From Myxococcales bacterium (lineage in GTDB: Bacteria > Myxococcota_A > Polyangia > Polyangiales > Houyiibacteriaceae), in contig JAHEEE010000001.1 in NCBI GenBank assembly GCA_024640845.1, positions 44,453 to 108,452 on the forward strand: 64,000 nucleotides of DNA, written 5' to 3'. The translations under genes and the position numbers were made by a program. The notes beneath the pieces were generated by a model. That model was not told the DNA's origin. It saw only the letters and a program-made list of their open reading frames with translations, and did not search any database. This document shows positions 43,628 to 52,820 of this stretch, in pieces (positions within the stretch are counted from its first letter, which is position 1; each line of letters opens with the position of its first letter).

Positions 43628-45275
43628 GCTCGTCGCTTGTCAGCATCGGATGGGTGACCTCCAAGCGATCGTCGATCGCGCGTTTCAGCGGTAAGAGTGA
43701 CTCCGGCTGTAACGCGCTCACAGGAACGCCTCGGTTTGCCAGCGTGGCCTGCGGGACTTCGAGCAGGTCGCACTTGTTGAACACCAGAATGCGCGGGATC
43801 CGCTCGAGTCCGAGGTCGACGAGGAGCTTTTCGGTCGTTTCGATGTGCTCGCTCCGGCAGGGGTCGGACGCGTCGATCACGTGAAGTAGCAGGTCGGCGT
43901 CCTGGGTCTCGTCGAAGGTCGCGCGAAACGCGGCGAACAAGTCCTTGGGCAAATCTCGGATAAAGCCCACCGTGTCGGTCACGATGATCTCCCGACCCGA
44001 TGGGAGTCTCGACGAGCGCGAGCGCGTGTCGAGTGTCGCAAAGAGCTTGTCCTCGACGAGGACGTCGCTTCCGGTCAGCGCGTTCAGCAAAGTGCTCTTG
44101 CCGGCGTTGGTATATCCGACGATGGCGACCGTTGGAGTCCCGCTCCGCTTGCGTTTCGATCGGCGCTGTTCGCGTTGTCGGCTCAGTCGCTTGAGCTGAG
44201 ATTGAAGGCGGGTGATGCGCTCACGAGCGCGGCGTCGCCCGACCTCGAGCTTCGTTTCGCCTGGGCCTCTCCCTCCGATCCCTCCGGTAAGGCGCGACAA
44301 CGCATCGTCCCGTTGCCCGAGACGCGGCAGCAAGTAGCGCATTTGAGCCAATTCCACCTGCAGCTTACCGTCGCTGCTTTCTGCATGTTGCGCGAAAATG
44401 TCTAAGATTAGTTGGGTCCGGTCGATGACCTTGAGGTCGGTCATCGCGGCGATGTTGCTTGCTTGGGCGGGTCGCAGATTGCGGTCGAAGATGAGCGTTT
44501 CGGCGTCGAGCTGCATCGCCCGGATCACCACGTCTTCTAACTTGCCCCGACCGAGCGCATACCGTGGGTCGACACGGTCGCGCACTTGGAGCACGCGGTC
44601 GACTACTTCCACCCCAGCGGTGCGCGCGAGCTCTTCCAGCTCTTTGAGGGAATCCTCCGCTTGGCCGGCGCTTCGCTTGTCGCAAACATGCACGAGGATC
44701 GCGCGGCCGTCCTTGGCGCTGACGCCGCGCGCGCGCGCCGCGCGCGCAAACTCCTGCTCGAGCGTTTCGATGATTTCTGCCGGATTGGCGCGGGCCTTCG
44801 CGTAGGGAATCGGCCCGAACGTTCGAAACGGCGGCTCGTTGGTCTCTTCGAGCGAGGGGAAGTTGTGGCCGTAGTAGACGCAGAGCGCACGCTCTTCACC
44901 TGGCGCGAGGCAGATCGCGACGATCATGTCGAGCCGCAAGCGTGTGAGGTCGACGAGATCGTCTCGGCTGAGAGGTTCGTTGCGAAGGTGGGTGTGGATC
45001 AACCGCACTCCGCGCAGGCGGCCTGCGCCGGCACGCATACGGCCCACGTCGGGGAGCATGAGCTTCGACGCGTCGCCGACGATGACGTGGTGCACGCGGC
45101 CCCCTCGGTCGACCAAGACTCCCACTTGCCGCCCCGTCGAGTGGGAGACCCCGACGAGCGCGCGAGTCAGATCCGGGGTCGTGAGGCGGTCGAGCGGGAT
45201 GCGTCTGCGATAGATGCGTTGAAGCGCCTTCGTTTCCGAGGGGCTGAGTCCACTGGTGTCTCCGTAAATCTCCAA
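43605..45275 (-). CDS. hflX: GTPase HflX
   Basis: Ribosome-binding GTPase involved in rescue of stalled or hibernating ribosomes. The 556-aa protein has the HflX N-terminal domain ([37 protein letters not shown]), [24 protein letters not shown], and the G domain with [25 protein letters not shown] and NKCD. About 170 extra residues at the N-terminus give the longer form seen in several bacteria. Start is TTG at 45275 with GAGGAA upstream, 12 nt after the DUF2804 stop. Confidence 0.94.
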   Translation of the reverse strand: MEIYGDTSGLSPSETKALQRIYRRRIPLDRLTTPDLTRALVGVSHSTGRQVGVLVDRGGRVHHVIVGDASKLMLPDVGRMRAGAGRLRGVRLIHTHLRNEPLSRDDLVDLTRLRLDMIVAICLAPGEERALCVYYGHNFPSLEETNEPPFRTFGPIPYAKARANPAEIIETLEQEFARAARARGVSAKDGRAILVHVCDKRSAGQAEDSLKELEELARTAGVEVVDRVLQVRDRVDPRYALGRGKLEDVVIRAMQLDAETLIFDRNLRPAQASNIAAMTDLKVIDRTQLILDIFAQHAESSDGKLQVELAQMRYLLPRLGQRDDALSRLTGGIGGRGPGETKLEVGRRRARERITRLQSQLKRLSRQREQRRSKRKRSGTPTVAIVGYTNAGKSTLLNALTGSDVLVEDKLFATLDTRSRSSRLPSGREIIVTDTVGFIRDLPKDLFAAFRATFDETQDADLLLHVIDASDPCRSEHIETTEKLLVDLGLERIPRILVFNKCDLLEVPQATLANRGVPVSALQPESLLPLKRAIDDRLEVTHPMLTSDEPTSSRPA

Positions 45276-45287
45276 CGGTTCCTCGCC

Positions 45288-46280
45288 TCACCACACCGAC
45301 AGGTGGGTCTCTACGACACCAAACGCGCCCGTGATGTCGTGGCCGAGCACGCGTCCGATGAACCTGCCATATGGCTGCACGAAGTCGGTACGAACGAGCC
45401 CAAAGTTCGTGTGCTCCTCCCGGGCTCCAAAAGGCTCGAACTCGATCTCGATTTCGTCAGCATCGATGCTGCGGATTTTCCAGGACTGAGTCTTCGGGCG
45501 CTCGGGCACCTCGAAGACGACCCCGGACAATCGCTGCACCTTCCCGTCGATCCACAACGCGTTCTCGACTGAGTGCCCGCGTTCGTCCTCGTACACCTGT
45601 GCCGAGAGATTGAGACCGACGGGCGTACCATCCGCGAGGAACGCGCTGAGCGACGCCCACTTCCATTCGGTGATCCGACTGGCCTGCGAGCGGGTCCAGT
45701 CGCTGGTCGCGAGCCCGCCGTCGAGGTGAATCGGGCGCGCGCCGAGCTCCAACTGCCCCGAAACCGGCCAACCGGCGGCCTTGTGCGTGTAAGCGACGCG
45801 GCCTGGTCCGAGCCGGTGCAACATCGCAAGTGAATCTCGAGACTCGATGTGCGCGCGCCCGCGCAAGCGCTCGGAGCCGAGCGGGAGGTCGAGCTCGACA
45901 CTCCAGCCGTTGTTCGCTTCGACGGATACCGATGCGCCCCGGCTGTGCCATGAGGTCGTCCCGCGTACGGAGCTTGGCGCGAACGACAAAGCAGCGCCGA
46001 GCGGGGAGAGCACGCCGTGCTCTACCGCAGGTCTCAGCTCTACACGGTCGACCGCGTATGCGAATAGGTTGGCGACGTAGCCGAGTTGCACCATGCCCAT
46101 CGCGACGAACCATTCTTGCGTAGTGAACGATAGGTAATGCCACTCCTTGAGGCGGTAGCGTTTCCAAACGCTCGTGTTCATGTCCGCCACCTCGAACGGG
46201 GTGCGGTAGACGCCGAGTTGCCACTGGTTGCCAGCGACAAAAGAGGTCGGGGCCTCGGGGAGTGGACGGGCTGCGTTCAT
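45288..46280 (-). CDS. DUF2804 family protein
   Basis: 330-aa protein of unknown function. The pattern RLKEWHYLSFTTQEWFVAMGMVQLGYVANLFAYAVD near the N-terminus, a beta-rich body, and the C-terminal RFIGRVLGHDITGAFGVVETHLSVW fit DUF2804. The fold is likely lipocalin/AttH-like by analogy. Its start overlaps the nagZ stop by four bases and hflX follows closely, so nagZ-DUF2804-hflX is one operon. Confidence 0.78.
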   Translation of the reverse strand: MNAARPLPEAPTSFVAGNQWQLGVYRTPFEVADMNTSVWKRYRLKEWHYLSFTTQEWFVAMGMVQLGYVANLFAYAVDRVELRPAVEHGVLSPLGAALSFAPSSVRGTTSWHSRGASVSVEANNGWSVELDLPLGSERLRGRAHIESRDSLAMLHRLGPGRVAYTHKAAGWPVSGQLELGARPIHLDGGLATSDWTRSQASRITEWKWASLSAFLADGTPVGLNLSAQVYEDERGHSVENALWIDGKVQRLSGVVFEVPERPKTQSWKIRSIDADEIEIEFEPFGAREEHTNFGLVRTDFVQPYGRFIGRVLGHDITGAFGVVETHLSVW

Positions 46281-47368
46281 GCGAGCTGCCGGAGGCGTTC
46301 TTCGACGGCCCTGGCCTGACGACTCTCTAGCGCGTTTTTCAGGGGGACGGCAGGAGGCAGACCGTCAATGCGGCGCCGGAGGGCGTCGGCGCGGCTTCGA
46401 GCCTCGTCGAGGCGGGCCTCGAACGCTGGGCTTCGGTTGGCCTCGGCGGCGAGCGTCTCGCGAAGTCGGGAAGCGGCATCGAGGTCAGAGCAGACCAAGA
46501 GAAGGTCGCAGCCGGCTTCGATTGCCAGGAGGCCCGCTTCCTCGACCGAGTAGCGGTCGCTGACGGCCTTCATTTCCAGGTCGTCGGAGAAGACGGCGCC
46601 ATCGAAACCGAGGTCTTGCCGCAGAAGGTCGGTGATCACACCGGACGACATGGTCGCGGGCACGCTGGAGTCGAGTTGCTCGAACAGCACATGTGCTGTC
46701 ATCAACGCCGGGAGTCTCCCAACGGCCGCTCGAAACGGACGAAGCTCGACCTGGTCGAGTCGCGCGCGGTCATGACGGAGTCTTGGTAAAGCGAGGTGGC
46801 TGTCGAGGTCGGTATCGCCGTGACCGGGGAAGTGCTTGCCGCACGACAACACGCCGCCCTCGTGAAGCCCTTCTGCGAATGCGAGCGCGTGCTCGATGAC
46901 GGAGCTCGCCGTATTTCCGAACGCGCGATCGCCAATCACGGGGTTGAGTGGGTTCGTGTCGACGTCGAGGACTGGCGCGAAGTTTAAATTGACACCGATC
47001 GCTCGAAGCTGTTGGCCGAGCACTATGGCCGCGTCTCGTGTGAGCTGCGGATCAGCGGCAGAGCCGAGCGCTCGCATCGGCGGCAGTCGCAACAGAGGAT
47101 CGCCAAAACGCGCGACACGTCCGCCTTCTTGATCGACGCTCACCAAGATTGGAAGTGAATCGTTGCTGAGGTTCCGACACGACGCGATCAACGACGCGGC
47201 TTGCTCCACGTGCTCGATGTTGCGCTTGAAAAGGATCAATCCCGCTACGGTTTTCGCAGCGAGCCACCGTTGAAGCTCGTCGGGTGCTTCCACGCCGTGA
47301 AATCCGCACACGATGACGCTGCCCGCCGTTCTTTCTAGCTCGCTCATTATCTTGGGGGACGGTAGCAT
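46277..47368 (-). CDS. nagZ: Beta-N-acetylglucosaminidase (NagZ-like, GH3)
   Basis: Glycoside hydrolase family 3 enzyme that removes GlcNAc from wall muropeptides. It has SVDQEGGRVARF, NLNFAPVLDVD, the catalytic loop CGKHFPGHGDTDLDSH (general acid His/Asp) and the nucleophile Asp in VFSDDLEMKAV. Length of 363 aa is normal. The ATG at 47368 lacks a ribosome site; an in-frame ATG at 47347 is equally possible. No signal peptide, so cytosolic, as expected for NagZ. It feeds the same recycling pathway as the AmgK-like kinase at 27238. Confidence 0.92.
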   Translation of the reverse strand: MLPSPKIMSELERTAGSVIVCGFHGVEAPDELQRWLAAKTVAGLILFKRNIEHVEQAASLIASCRNLSNDSLPILVSVDQEGGRVARFGDPLLRLPPMRALGSAADPQLTRDAAIVLGQQLRAIGVNLNFAPVLDVDTNPLNPVIGDRAFGNTASSVIEHALAFAEGLHEGGVLSCGKHFPGHGDTDLDSHLALPRLRHDRARLDQVELRPFRAAVGRLPALMTAHVLFEQLDSSVPATMSSGVITDLLRQDLGFDGAVFSDDLEMKAVSDRYSVEEAGLLAIEAGCDLLLVCSDLDAASRLRETLAAEANRSPAFEARLDEARSRADALRRRIDGLPPAVPLKNALESRQARAVEERLRQLA

Positions 47369-47423
47369 TGAGCTTAGATTGCCGTCAGGGGCGCATGTTG
47401 CTAAGACTCGCTAACAGCTTCAC

Positions 47424-47444
47424 GGCCCACTGCTTTTTTGGGCC
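47424..47444 (+). other. Hairpin next to pcnB start
   Basis: GGCCCA (47424-47429) pairs with TGGGCC (47439-47444) around a T-rich nine-base loop; it ends 12 nt before the ATG and no separate Shine-Dalgarno is visible. It may restrain translation of pcnB or end transcription from upstream. Confidence 0.4.
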
Positions 47445-47456
47445 CATTGGTATTCG

Positions 47457-48812
47457 ATGACCCGAGTGATAGATTCAGACTTCGGTCAACGGGACGACCA
47501 GGAGCGAGCCACGCTCGCCGAAGATCCTCCCGAACCTGTTGTCTACGCGCATGAGATTCCAAGACGTCTGGTCGACCCCGACGCGGCCAAGGTGATTAGA
47601 CGCCTGAACCGTCACGGCCACACGGCCTACTTGGTTGGCGGTGGTGTCCGCGACCTGATGCTTGGTCGCAAGCCCAAAGACTTCGACGTCGCGACGAGCG
47701 CGCGCCCTTACGAGGTGCGGGACCTCTTTCGGAACTGCCGCGTCATCGGGCGCCGGTTTCGCCTTGCCCACGTGCTATTCTCGGGCGGCAAGGTGATCGA
47801 GGTCGCGACCTTTCGGAGAGATCCGTCGCAGCACTACGAGATCATCAAGCCTAAGCTCGCCCGCGAGATTCCGCTCTGTGCGGGCCCGGAGCCAGTCCGT
47901 CTGATCCCAGCCAAGACCTCGATCACCGAAGGCGATGACACCGACCTGCTCATCACCAATGACAACGTGTTCGGGGAGCCGCATGAAGACTCGATTCGCC
48001 GCGACTTCACCATCAATGGGTTGTTTTACGATCTCGAGCGTGGCGAGGTGATCGATTTCGTGGGCGGCGTTGCCGATCTGGAAGACCACCTCCTTCGCAC
48101 GATCGGTGACCCCAACGTGCGCTTCCGAGAGGATCCGGTACGGATTCTGCGCGCAATCAAGTTCAGCGCTCGACTCGACATGGGCCTCGACCCCGAGGTG
48201 TATGACGGCATGGTGAGACATCGCGGCGATCTCCGACGCGCGGCCGCGCCGCGGGTTCTCGAAGAGCTCTTGCGGTTTCTCCGCGGAGGCGCGGCGCACC
48301 GCTCCTTGTTCCTTTCGTGGGATGTCGGGGTGCTCAGCGAGATTCTGCCAGAGGTCGCATCGTTCCTCGATGATGACCACGGAGGCGCCGAGCTCACGTT
48401 CGGCCGCCTCACGGCGGTCGACGCATTGGCTGCCGAGGATCGCCTCCCAGGTGATGCCGTGTTGCTCGCCGCCGTCCTGCTTGGGCCCATCGACGAAGCG
48501 CTCGAAGGTGTGTCAGACGTTCCGGTCGCATACGAGGAGTTCGTCCGAGAGCTTTCGCTTCGACTGTCACTACCTCGCCGCCTCAAGGATCGAATTCGCC
48601 TCCTCACGATGGCGCAGCGGCGCCTTCGGACGGGCCGGATTCAGTCGATCTCGAGGCGCGAGTATTTCGCGGACGCCGCGACGCTATTCGCGCTGGACCG
48701 CATCGCGCGAGGCGAAGATCTCCCCACGTGGGCCCGCGACCCTGGGGAAGCCGTGTACGATTCCGAACCGCGCACACGCCGCCGCCGTCGTCGTCGCCGG
48801 CCGCGAAGCTAG
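47457..48812 (+). CDS. pcnB: Poly(A) polymerase PcnB-like nucleotidyltransferase
   Basis: 451-aa nucleotidyltransferase. The head domain has YLVGGGVRDLMLGRKPKDFDVATSARP with the catalytic Asp pair, NCRVIGRRFRLAHVLF, and RRDFTINGLFYDLERGEVIDFVGG. The NCR[LV]xGRRFRLAH form separates poly(A) polymerase I from CCA-adding enzymes, so it probably adds 3' A tails that start RNA decay. The C-terminus is Arg-rich (RTRRRRRRRRPRS), as in PcnB. Its stop overlaps the stop of the convergent gene by four bases. Confidence 0.88.
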   Translation: MTRVIDSDFGQRDDQERATLAEDPPEPVVYAHEIPRRLVDPDAAKVIRRLNRHGHTAYLVGGGVRDLMLGRKPKDFDVATSARPYEVRDLFRNCRVIGRRFRLAHVLFSGGKVIEVATFRRDPSQHYEIIKPKLAREIPLCAGPEPVRLIPAKTSITEGDDTDLLITNDNVFGEPHEDSIRRDFTINGLFYDLERGEVIDFVGGVADLEDHLLRTIGDPNVRFREDPVRILRAIKFSARLDMGLDPEVYDGMVRHRGDLRRAAAPRVLEELLRFLRGGAAHRSLFLSWDVGVLSEILPEVASFLDDDHGGAELTFGRLTAVDALAAEDRLPGDAVLLAAVLLGPIDEALEGVSDVPVAYEEFVRELSLRLSLPRRLKDRIRLLTMAQRRLRTGRIQSISRREYFADAATLFALDRIARGEDLPTWARDPGEAVYDSEPRTRRRRRRRRPRS

Positions 48813-50152
48813 TCGGCACGGTCGACGATGAGCTCGAACGCGCGTTCGTTGGCGCTGACGTCCGCTTCGTCTGCATCCGGCAACCGGTTCGATAGATTGG
48901 TCACGACGAACAGAATCCGAGTGGTCTTCTCTTGGAGCTCGATCGGAACGTACGCGTGTGGGGTGACTGTGGTGGGCGGAGCCACGATACGCTGAATCTC
49001 ATGACCGAGGGCGTCGAGCTGCATCGCCACGAACGACCAGCGGACGCCGTATTCACCTCGTAACCATGCGCGAAGGGCCTTGGCATCCTTCCACGCCGGT
49101 GCGTCCATTACGACATAGGCGCTGCCGAAAGCCTGAAGCGGCGTGCGTACGCTCACCTTGCTAGGGGTGCGTGTCATCGTTCTGCTCAATGGCACGCGAG
49201 CGTCCCCATCGATCGCAGCGAGAGGCCAATCGTCGGGCTCGTGGCGCCCGACGAACCATCGGAGCACGGCGAGGTCCTCGACGTTGTCGAGCAAACGGTC
49301 ACCGCTTCGCTCTACCGCGGTCTCGGTGGCCGACCACAGATCGGGGTCGGCACGGAGCTCGGCCCCCTCCCAGGTCCGCTGTGTTGCGAGCGCCCACACG
49401 TCACGCACAAAATGTCCCCCCTCGCCATCGTGCCGCGCGGAGAGGTACGCGAGCCATAGCGCACCACCCGCGCCGCTGCCGCTCGCCCCGGCGACCCACG
49501 AGCGGAATGGCTCTGCTTGTTGCTCGTGCACCGCGTCGTCACACCCGAATCGTCCTGTGAGCTCCCACGTCAGCCAAGCAGCCGTCGCGCGCCTCCACGT
49601 CTGCGCCTCTGCCGGATCCGAGCTCAAAAGCATCGCTTCCGCGTATGCTTCGGTCACGCATGCTTCGAGCAAGGCCTCCGGCACCGCCGGTCCAAGCACC
49701 GCGAACACCGACGCCCGATCGAGATAGGTCCAAGGGACGAGCCCATCGGAGTAGGCTCCGCTCGGGAGGGCCGACGTCAAGTACAGGTCGAGTTGGGGAC
49801 CACCACCGAGGTCGCCATCTGAAACCGGCTGTGGCCAACCAAGCGCATCGAGTCTCCCCCGTGCATACTCGAGCGCGCGCAGGGCCCGCTTCGAAGCCTC
49901 GGGCGGGACGCTCGGATCGGCATGCACCGCGAGCAGGGCGTACGGGGAGCGTGATACGGCTTGCGCCTGACTGGGCCGGGGAGTCGGGTCAGGCGCGGGG
50001 GTTCGAGGCCCTGTCCACACCCGCGAAGTCATCGCGACGATCGCCTCGGCCATTTCATCCGCACCCAACAGATCCCCCTGCGCGAGCGCGTTTTGCGTCT
50101 GCATGGCAATCGTCAGGGCGACCCACCCGAGGTTTGATTTCACCCATGGCAT
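48809..50152 (-). CDS. Secreted protein, unknown function
   Basis: 447 aa from the ATG at 50152, with a short signal peptide (MPWVKSNLGWVALTIAMQTQNALAQ). The body contains LEYARGRLDALGWPQPVSDGDLGGGPQLDLYLTS and a middle helical region (TAAWLTWELTGRFGCDDAV) that recalls the layout of myxobacterial secreted proteins with a metalloprotease-like fold, but there is no HExxH motif. The C-terminal half is beta-rich (YVPIELQEKTTRILFVVTNLSN). I do not recognise a family. Confidence 0.72.
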   Translation of the reverse strand: MPWVKSNLGWVALTIAMQTQNALAQGDLLGADEMAEAIVAMTSRVWTGPRTPAPDPTPRPSQAQAVSRSPYALLAVHADPSVPPEASKRALRALEYARGRLDALGWPQPVSDGDLGGGPQLDLYLTSALPSGAYSDGLVPWTYLDRASVFAVLGPAVPEALLEACVTEAYAEAMLLSSDPAEAQTWRRATAAWLTWELTGRFGCDDAVHEQQAEPFRSWVAGASGSGAGGALWLAYLSARHDGEGGHFVRDVWALATQRTWEGAELRADPDLWSATETAVERSGDRLLDNVEDLAVLRWFVGRHEPDDWPLAAIDGDARVPLSRTMTRTPSKVSVRTPLQAFGSAYVVMDAPAWKDAKALRAWLRGEYGVRWSFVAMQLDALGHEIQRIVAPPTTVTPHAYVPIELQEKTTRILFVVTNLSNRLPDADEADVSANERAFELIVDRAD

Positions 50153-50200
50153 TTGACACGATCCGCCTATACCTTCTACATCCAGGCTGGAGGGGGACCT

Positions 50201-50749
50201 ATGCACGACGGCCGTTTCGATCCTAGCGGCTTCTACGAATTCAACCTGACCGGGGGGACTGTGCGCACGCGAGCTGGCGAGCGCGTGGTCATCCTCAGCG
50301 AGGGTGTGCTCTCGGCGTTGGTCGAGGCGGCTGCGCGCGATGGCGATCTCACGCCGCTAAGGAGGCTCGGGGAGCTTCTCGGTGAACAGGTGCTGAGCGG
50401 ATTGGACCGGCCGGCATCCGTGCTTTCGGCCGAGTCGGTGCTTGGACACACGTCCGCGGTGACTGCGCTCTTTGGCTGGGGCCGTCTCGCGTTCGAACGC
50501 TGGGGTCCAGCCCTCGTGATCGCGCTTCGCGACAAGCCGGAGCTCGACGAAGACGAGCTAGGCGCCGCCGCATTGCTCGGGGGCATGTTCTCCGAGATCT
50601 CGCAGCGGCAGGTCTCCTGCGTTCCGACCGGCGATTCCAAGTTCATCATGGTGGACTTCGAAGTCGCCGAAACGGTGTGGGGTTGGTACAAGGACGGAGC
50701 GGATTTGCCTGCCATCGTGGGCATGCTCGAGAGCAAGAGGGCGTCATGA
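50201..50749 (+). CDS. Hypothetical protein upstream of coaX
   Basis: 182 aa; function unknown. The ATG at 50201 is preceded by GGAGGGGGACCT. The sequence has a beta N-terminus (FYEFNLTGGTVRTRAGERVVILSE), a helical middle (LLGEQVLSGLDRPASVLSAESVLGHTSAVTALFGWGRLAFERWGPAL) and a C-terminus FIMVDFEVAETVWGWYKDGADLPAIVGMLESKR. No Cys-rich, membrane or enzymatic motif. Overlaps the next gene by ATGA; that gene ends directly at coaX, so the three form an operon. Confidence 0.75.
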   Translation: MHDGRFDPSGFYEFNLTGGTVRTRAGERVVILSEGVLSALVEAAARDGDLTPLRRLGELLGEQVLSGLDRPASVLSAESVLGHTSAVTALFGWGRLAFERWGPALVIALRDKPELDEDELGAAALLGGMFSEISQRQVSCVPTGDSKFIMVDFEVAETVWGWYKDGADLPAIVGMLESKRAS

Positions 50750-51261
50750 GCAATCGCGAAGACAGACTTCGATCACTGCTCGACAAGGTGCGAGCCAAGC
50801 GTCCAGGAGAGCGAACGCCTCACGCCGCGGACGCGCTCGAACGAATTCGGACGGCTTCCGGAACGACCGCCGCCGCGGTAGCGCCATCGTCACCACCGAT
50901 GCCGCCTGCCCCTCAGCGAACTCCCGTGCCGAGCGCGTTTCCCACGCAGGCCGCCCCGCAGCCGCTCCCCGATCCCCTCACGTCGCCGGCTCTCGACAGT
51001 CCCTCGCGCTACTCGTCACAGCCGCCCCGCGTCGAGCGGCCCCTTTCCGTCGAACCGCGCGAACATTCGGTTCGTCCGGTTTCGGCAACTCCGTCGGCAC
51101 GGTCCGCACCGCCCGCGTCGAGACGTCCTGAGTCGATTCGGCCGCAGAGCGTGGCGCCGACCGGCCAACCGGTCGTTTATGCAACCGACCCGCCCGAGTT
51201 TCCGCGGCCAAAGACCTTCGGGGATCTCCTCGAGCTCACTCTGTCATTGCGACCCCGCTAG
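50746..51261 (+). CDS. Pro/Ser-rich disordered protein
   Basis: 171 aa. Residues 1-30 are a charged helix (NREDRLRSLLDKVRAKRPGERTPHAADALERI); most of the rest is Pro, Ser, Ala and Arg with repeated short phrases (SIRPQSVAP, RPVSATPSARS), certainly disordered. It ends in a small ordered-looking segment (FPRPKTFGDLLELTLSLRPR). Probably a scaffold or adaptor for the preceding protein. Its stop abuts the coaX ATG. Confidence 0.7.
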   Translation: MSNREDRLRSLLDKVRAKRPGERTPHAADALERIRTASGTTAAAVAPSSPPMPPAPQRTPVPSAFPTQAAPQPLPDPLTSPALDSPSRYSSQPPRVERPLSVEPREHSVRPVSATPSARSAPPASRRPESIRPQSVAPTGQPVVYATDPPEFPRPKTFGDLLELTLSLRPR

Positions 51262-52026
51262 ATGCTTCTGGTCGTCGACGTCGGCAATACGCACACCGTA
51301 CTCGGCCTCTACGACGAGGAACGCTTGGTCCACGACTTCCGAATCGAGACGGCCAAAGGACGCACGAGCGACGAGTACCACGTGTTGCTGCTGAGCCTGC
51401 TCGATCTGGCGGGGGTAAAACGGGCCGAGGTACGGGCCAGCATTCTGGCGTCCGTGGTTCCATCGTTCAACGACACCGTAATCAACGCGGTCGATCGGGC
51501 CTTCGATCACGAGATCATGGTCGTTGGTCCCGGAATCAAGACCGGCATGCCGGTGCTGTACGAGAATCCGCGCGAGGTGGGCGCTGACCGGGTGGTCAAC
51601 GCGGTCGCAGCCTACGAGCGGGTCAAGGGCGCCGCCATCGTCGTCGATTTCGGTACTGCGACAACCTTCGACTGCATCTCGGAAAAAGGGGAGTACCTGG
51701 GCGGCTCCATCGCGCCTGGCATGCAAATCAGCGCAAGTGCGCTCTTTTCGCGAGCCGCGAGGCTTCCCCGGAGCGAGATCGCCCGGCCGCCGCGGGCCAT
51801 CGGACGCAACACGGTTCACTCGATGCAGTCGGGGATCGTGTTCGGCTACGTGGGTTTGGTCGACGGTCTGGTGCGGCGCCTCGCCGAGGAGATGGGAGGC
51901 GAGGCCGCCGTGATTGCCACCGGAGGGCTTGCCCGCCTCATCGAACCCGATAGCGAGACAATCGAAGAGGTAGACGAGTTTCTGACCCTAGAGGGGCTCA
52001 GGCTGATCTATCTCAGAAACGTCTGA
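51262..52026 (+). CDS. coaX: Type III pantothenate kinase
   Basis: First step of coenzyme A synthesis. The 254-aa protein has the ASKHA phosphate-1 loop DVGNTHTVLGLY, GADRVVNAVAA, the phosphate-2 loop VVDFGTATTFD and GGSIAPGMQISASAL with the adenosine loop VIATGGLARLI. Complete. Starts directly after the stop of the Pro-rich gene. birA, its frequent neighbour, is absent. Confidence 0.96.
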   Translation: MLLVVDVGNTHTVLGLYDEERLVHDFRIETAKGRTSDEYHVLLLSLLDLAGVKRAEVRASILASVVPSFNDTVINAVDRAFDHEIMVVGPGIKTGMPVLYENPREVGADRVVNAVAAYERVKGAAIVVDFGTATTFDCISEKGEYLGGSIAPGMQISASALFSRAARLPRSEIARPPRAIGRNTVHSMQSGIVFGYVGLVDGLVRRLAEEMGGEAAVIATGGLARLIEPDSETIEEVDEFLTLEGLRLIYLRNV

Positions 52027-52041
52027 GCCAAGGGGTCGCGC

Positions 52042-52692
52042 TCAAGGCCGCATCAACAAGGCCATTGCAATCACGCTGATTGCGACAACCAGGGCTGCCA
52101 GCGAGTAGACAGCCATCTCGCCACGCCCAAGCTTGGCGTCGGTTGATCGAAGCTCAGGGCTCGACGCGCGCGGGCGCGATGGCCTGGACTCTCGGGGCGG
52201 GGGAGGCGCGCTCGGTCGCTCGTTCCCTATGGGGAGAAGCTCCACATGCGCATCAGGGCCGCTCTGTATCGTCGCCAGCTCGGCGTCGAGCTCCAAGGGG
52301 CCGTGTGGCGACATCTGCTCCGACAGCATCCGCCGGGCGTAGTCGGCAGTCAGCCGCGCCGACATCGTTTGCGCTACGGGGACTCCAACCTCGATTGTGA
52401 GGCGATACCCGCCGAGGTCGATCGAGTCGTTCGGGCGAAGGGCCTTGGGGCGTCCGGCAGCGATGGGGACCTCGTTGACCCGGGTACCGTTGGTCGAGCC
52501 CTCGTCGAATAGCGCATAGCCCGCACCTTGCGTTCGGATGCTCGCGTGAGTCCCGCTGACCGCGGCATGGGGTAGCTGAACATCCGCACTCCGCGAGCGG
52601 CCGATGACGATTCGAGACTGCGCGAACTCGTAGACGAACGTCGACGCCTCCGTCTTCGGCCAAAGCGATTGAACCTTGATCCGCACACCCAT
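52042..52692 (-). CDS. FHA-domain membrane protein
   Basis: 216 aa from the ATG at 52692. The forkhead-associated domain binds phosphothreonine; key residues are visible in VIGRSRSADVQLPHAAVSGTHASI (Gly-Arg, Ser, His) and STNGTRVNE. A Pro/Arg/Ser-rich linker leads to a C-terminal membrane helix (MAVYSLAALVVAISVIAMALLM), so this is tail-anchored with the FHA domain inside the cell. Such proteins often read out Hanks kinases, and two are encoded in this window. Confidence 0.86.
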   Translation of the reverse strand: MGVRIKVQSLWPKTEASTFVYEFAQSRIVIGRSRSADVQLPHAAVSGTHASIRTQGAGYALFDEGSTNGTRVNEVPIAAGRPKALRPNDSIDLGGYRLTIEVGVPVAQTMSARLTADYARRMLSEQMSPHGPLELDAELATIQSGPDAHVELLPIGNERPSAPPPPRESRPSRPRASSPELRSTDAKLGRGEMAVYSLAALVVAISVIAMALLMRP

Positions 52693-52820
52693 CGCAGCCG
52701 CCAAGACTGCGACTGCGGTCCATCGTGGTCAAGGAAGCGGGTTGCAGAAAAGTGGACGCTCGCGCGTAGTTTTGGGACCAGTCGAGGTGGCGCGGCTCGT
52801 GTCGTGTTGGAGAGCATTCG

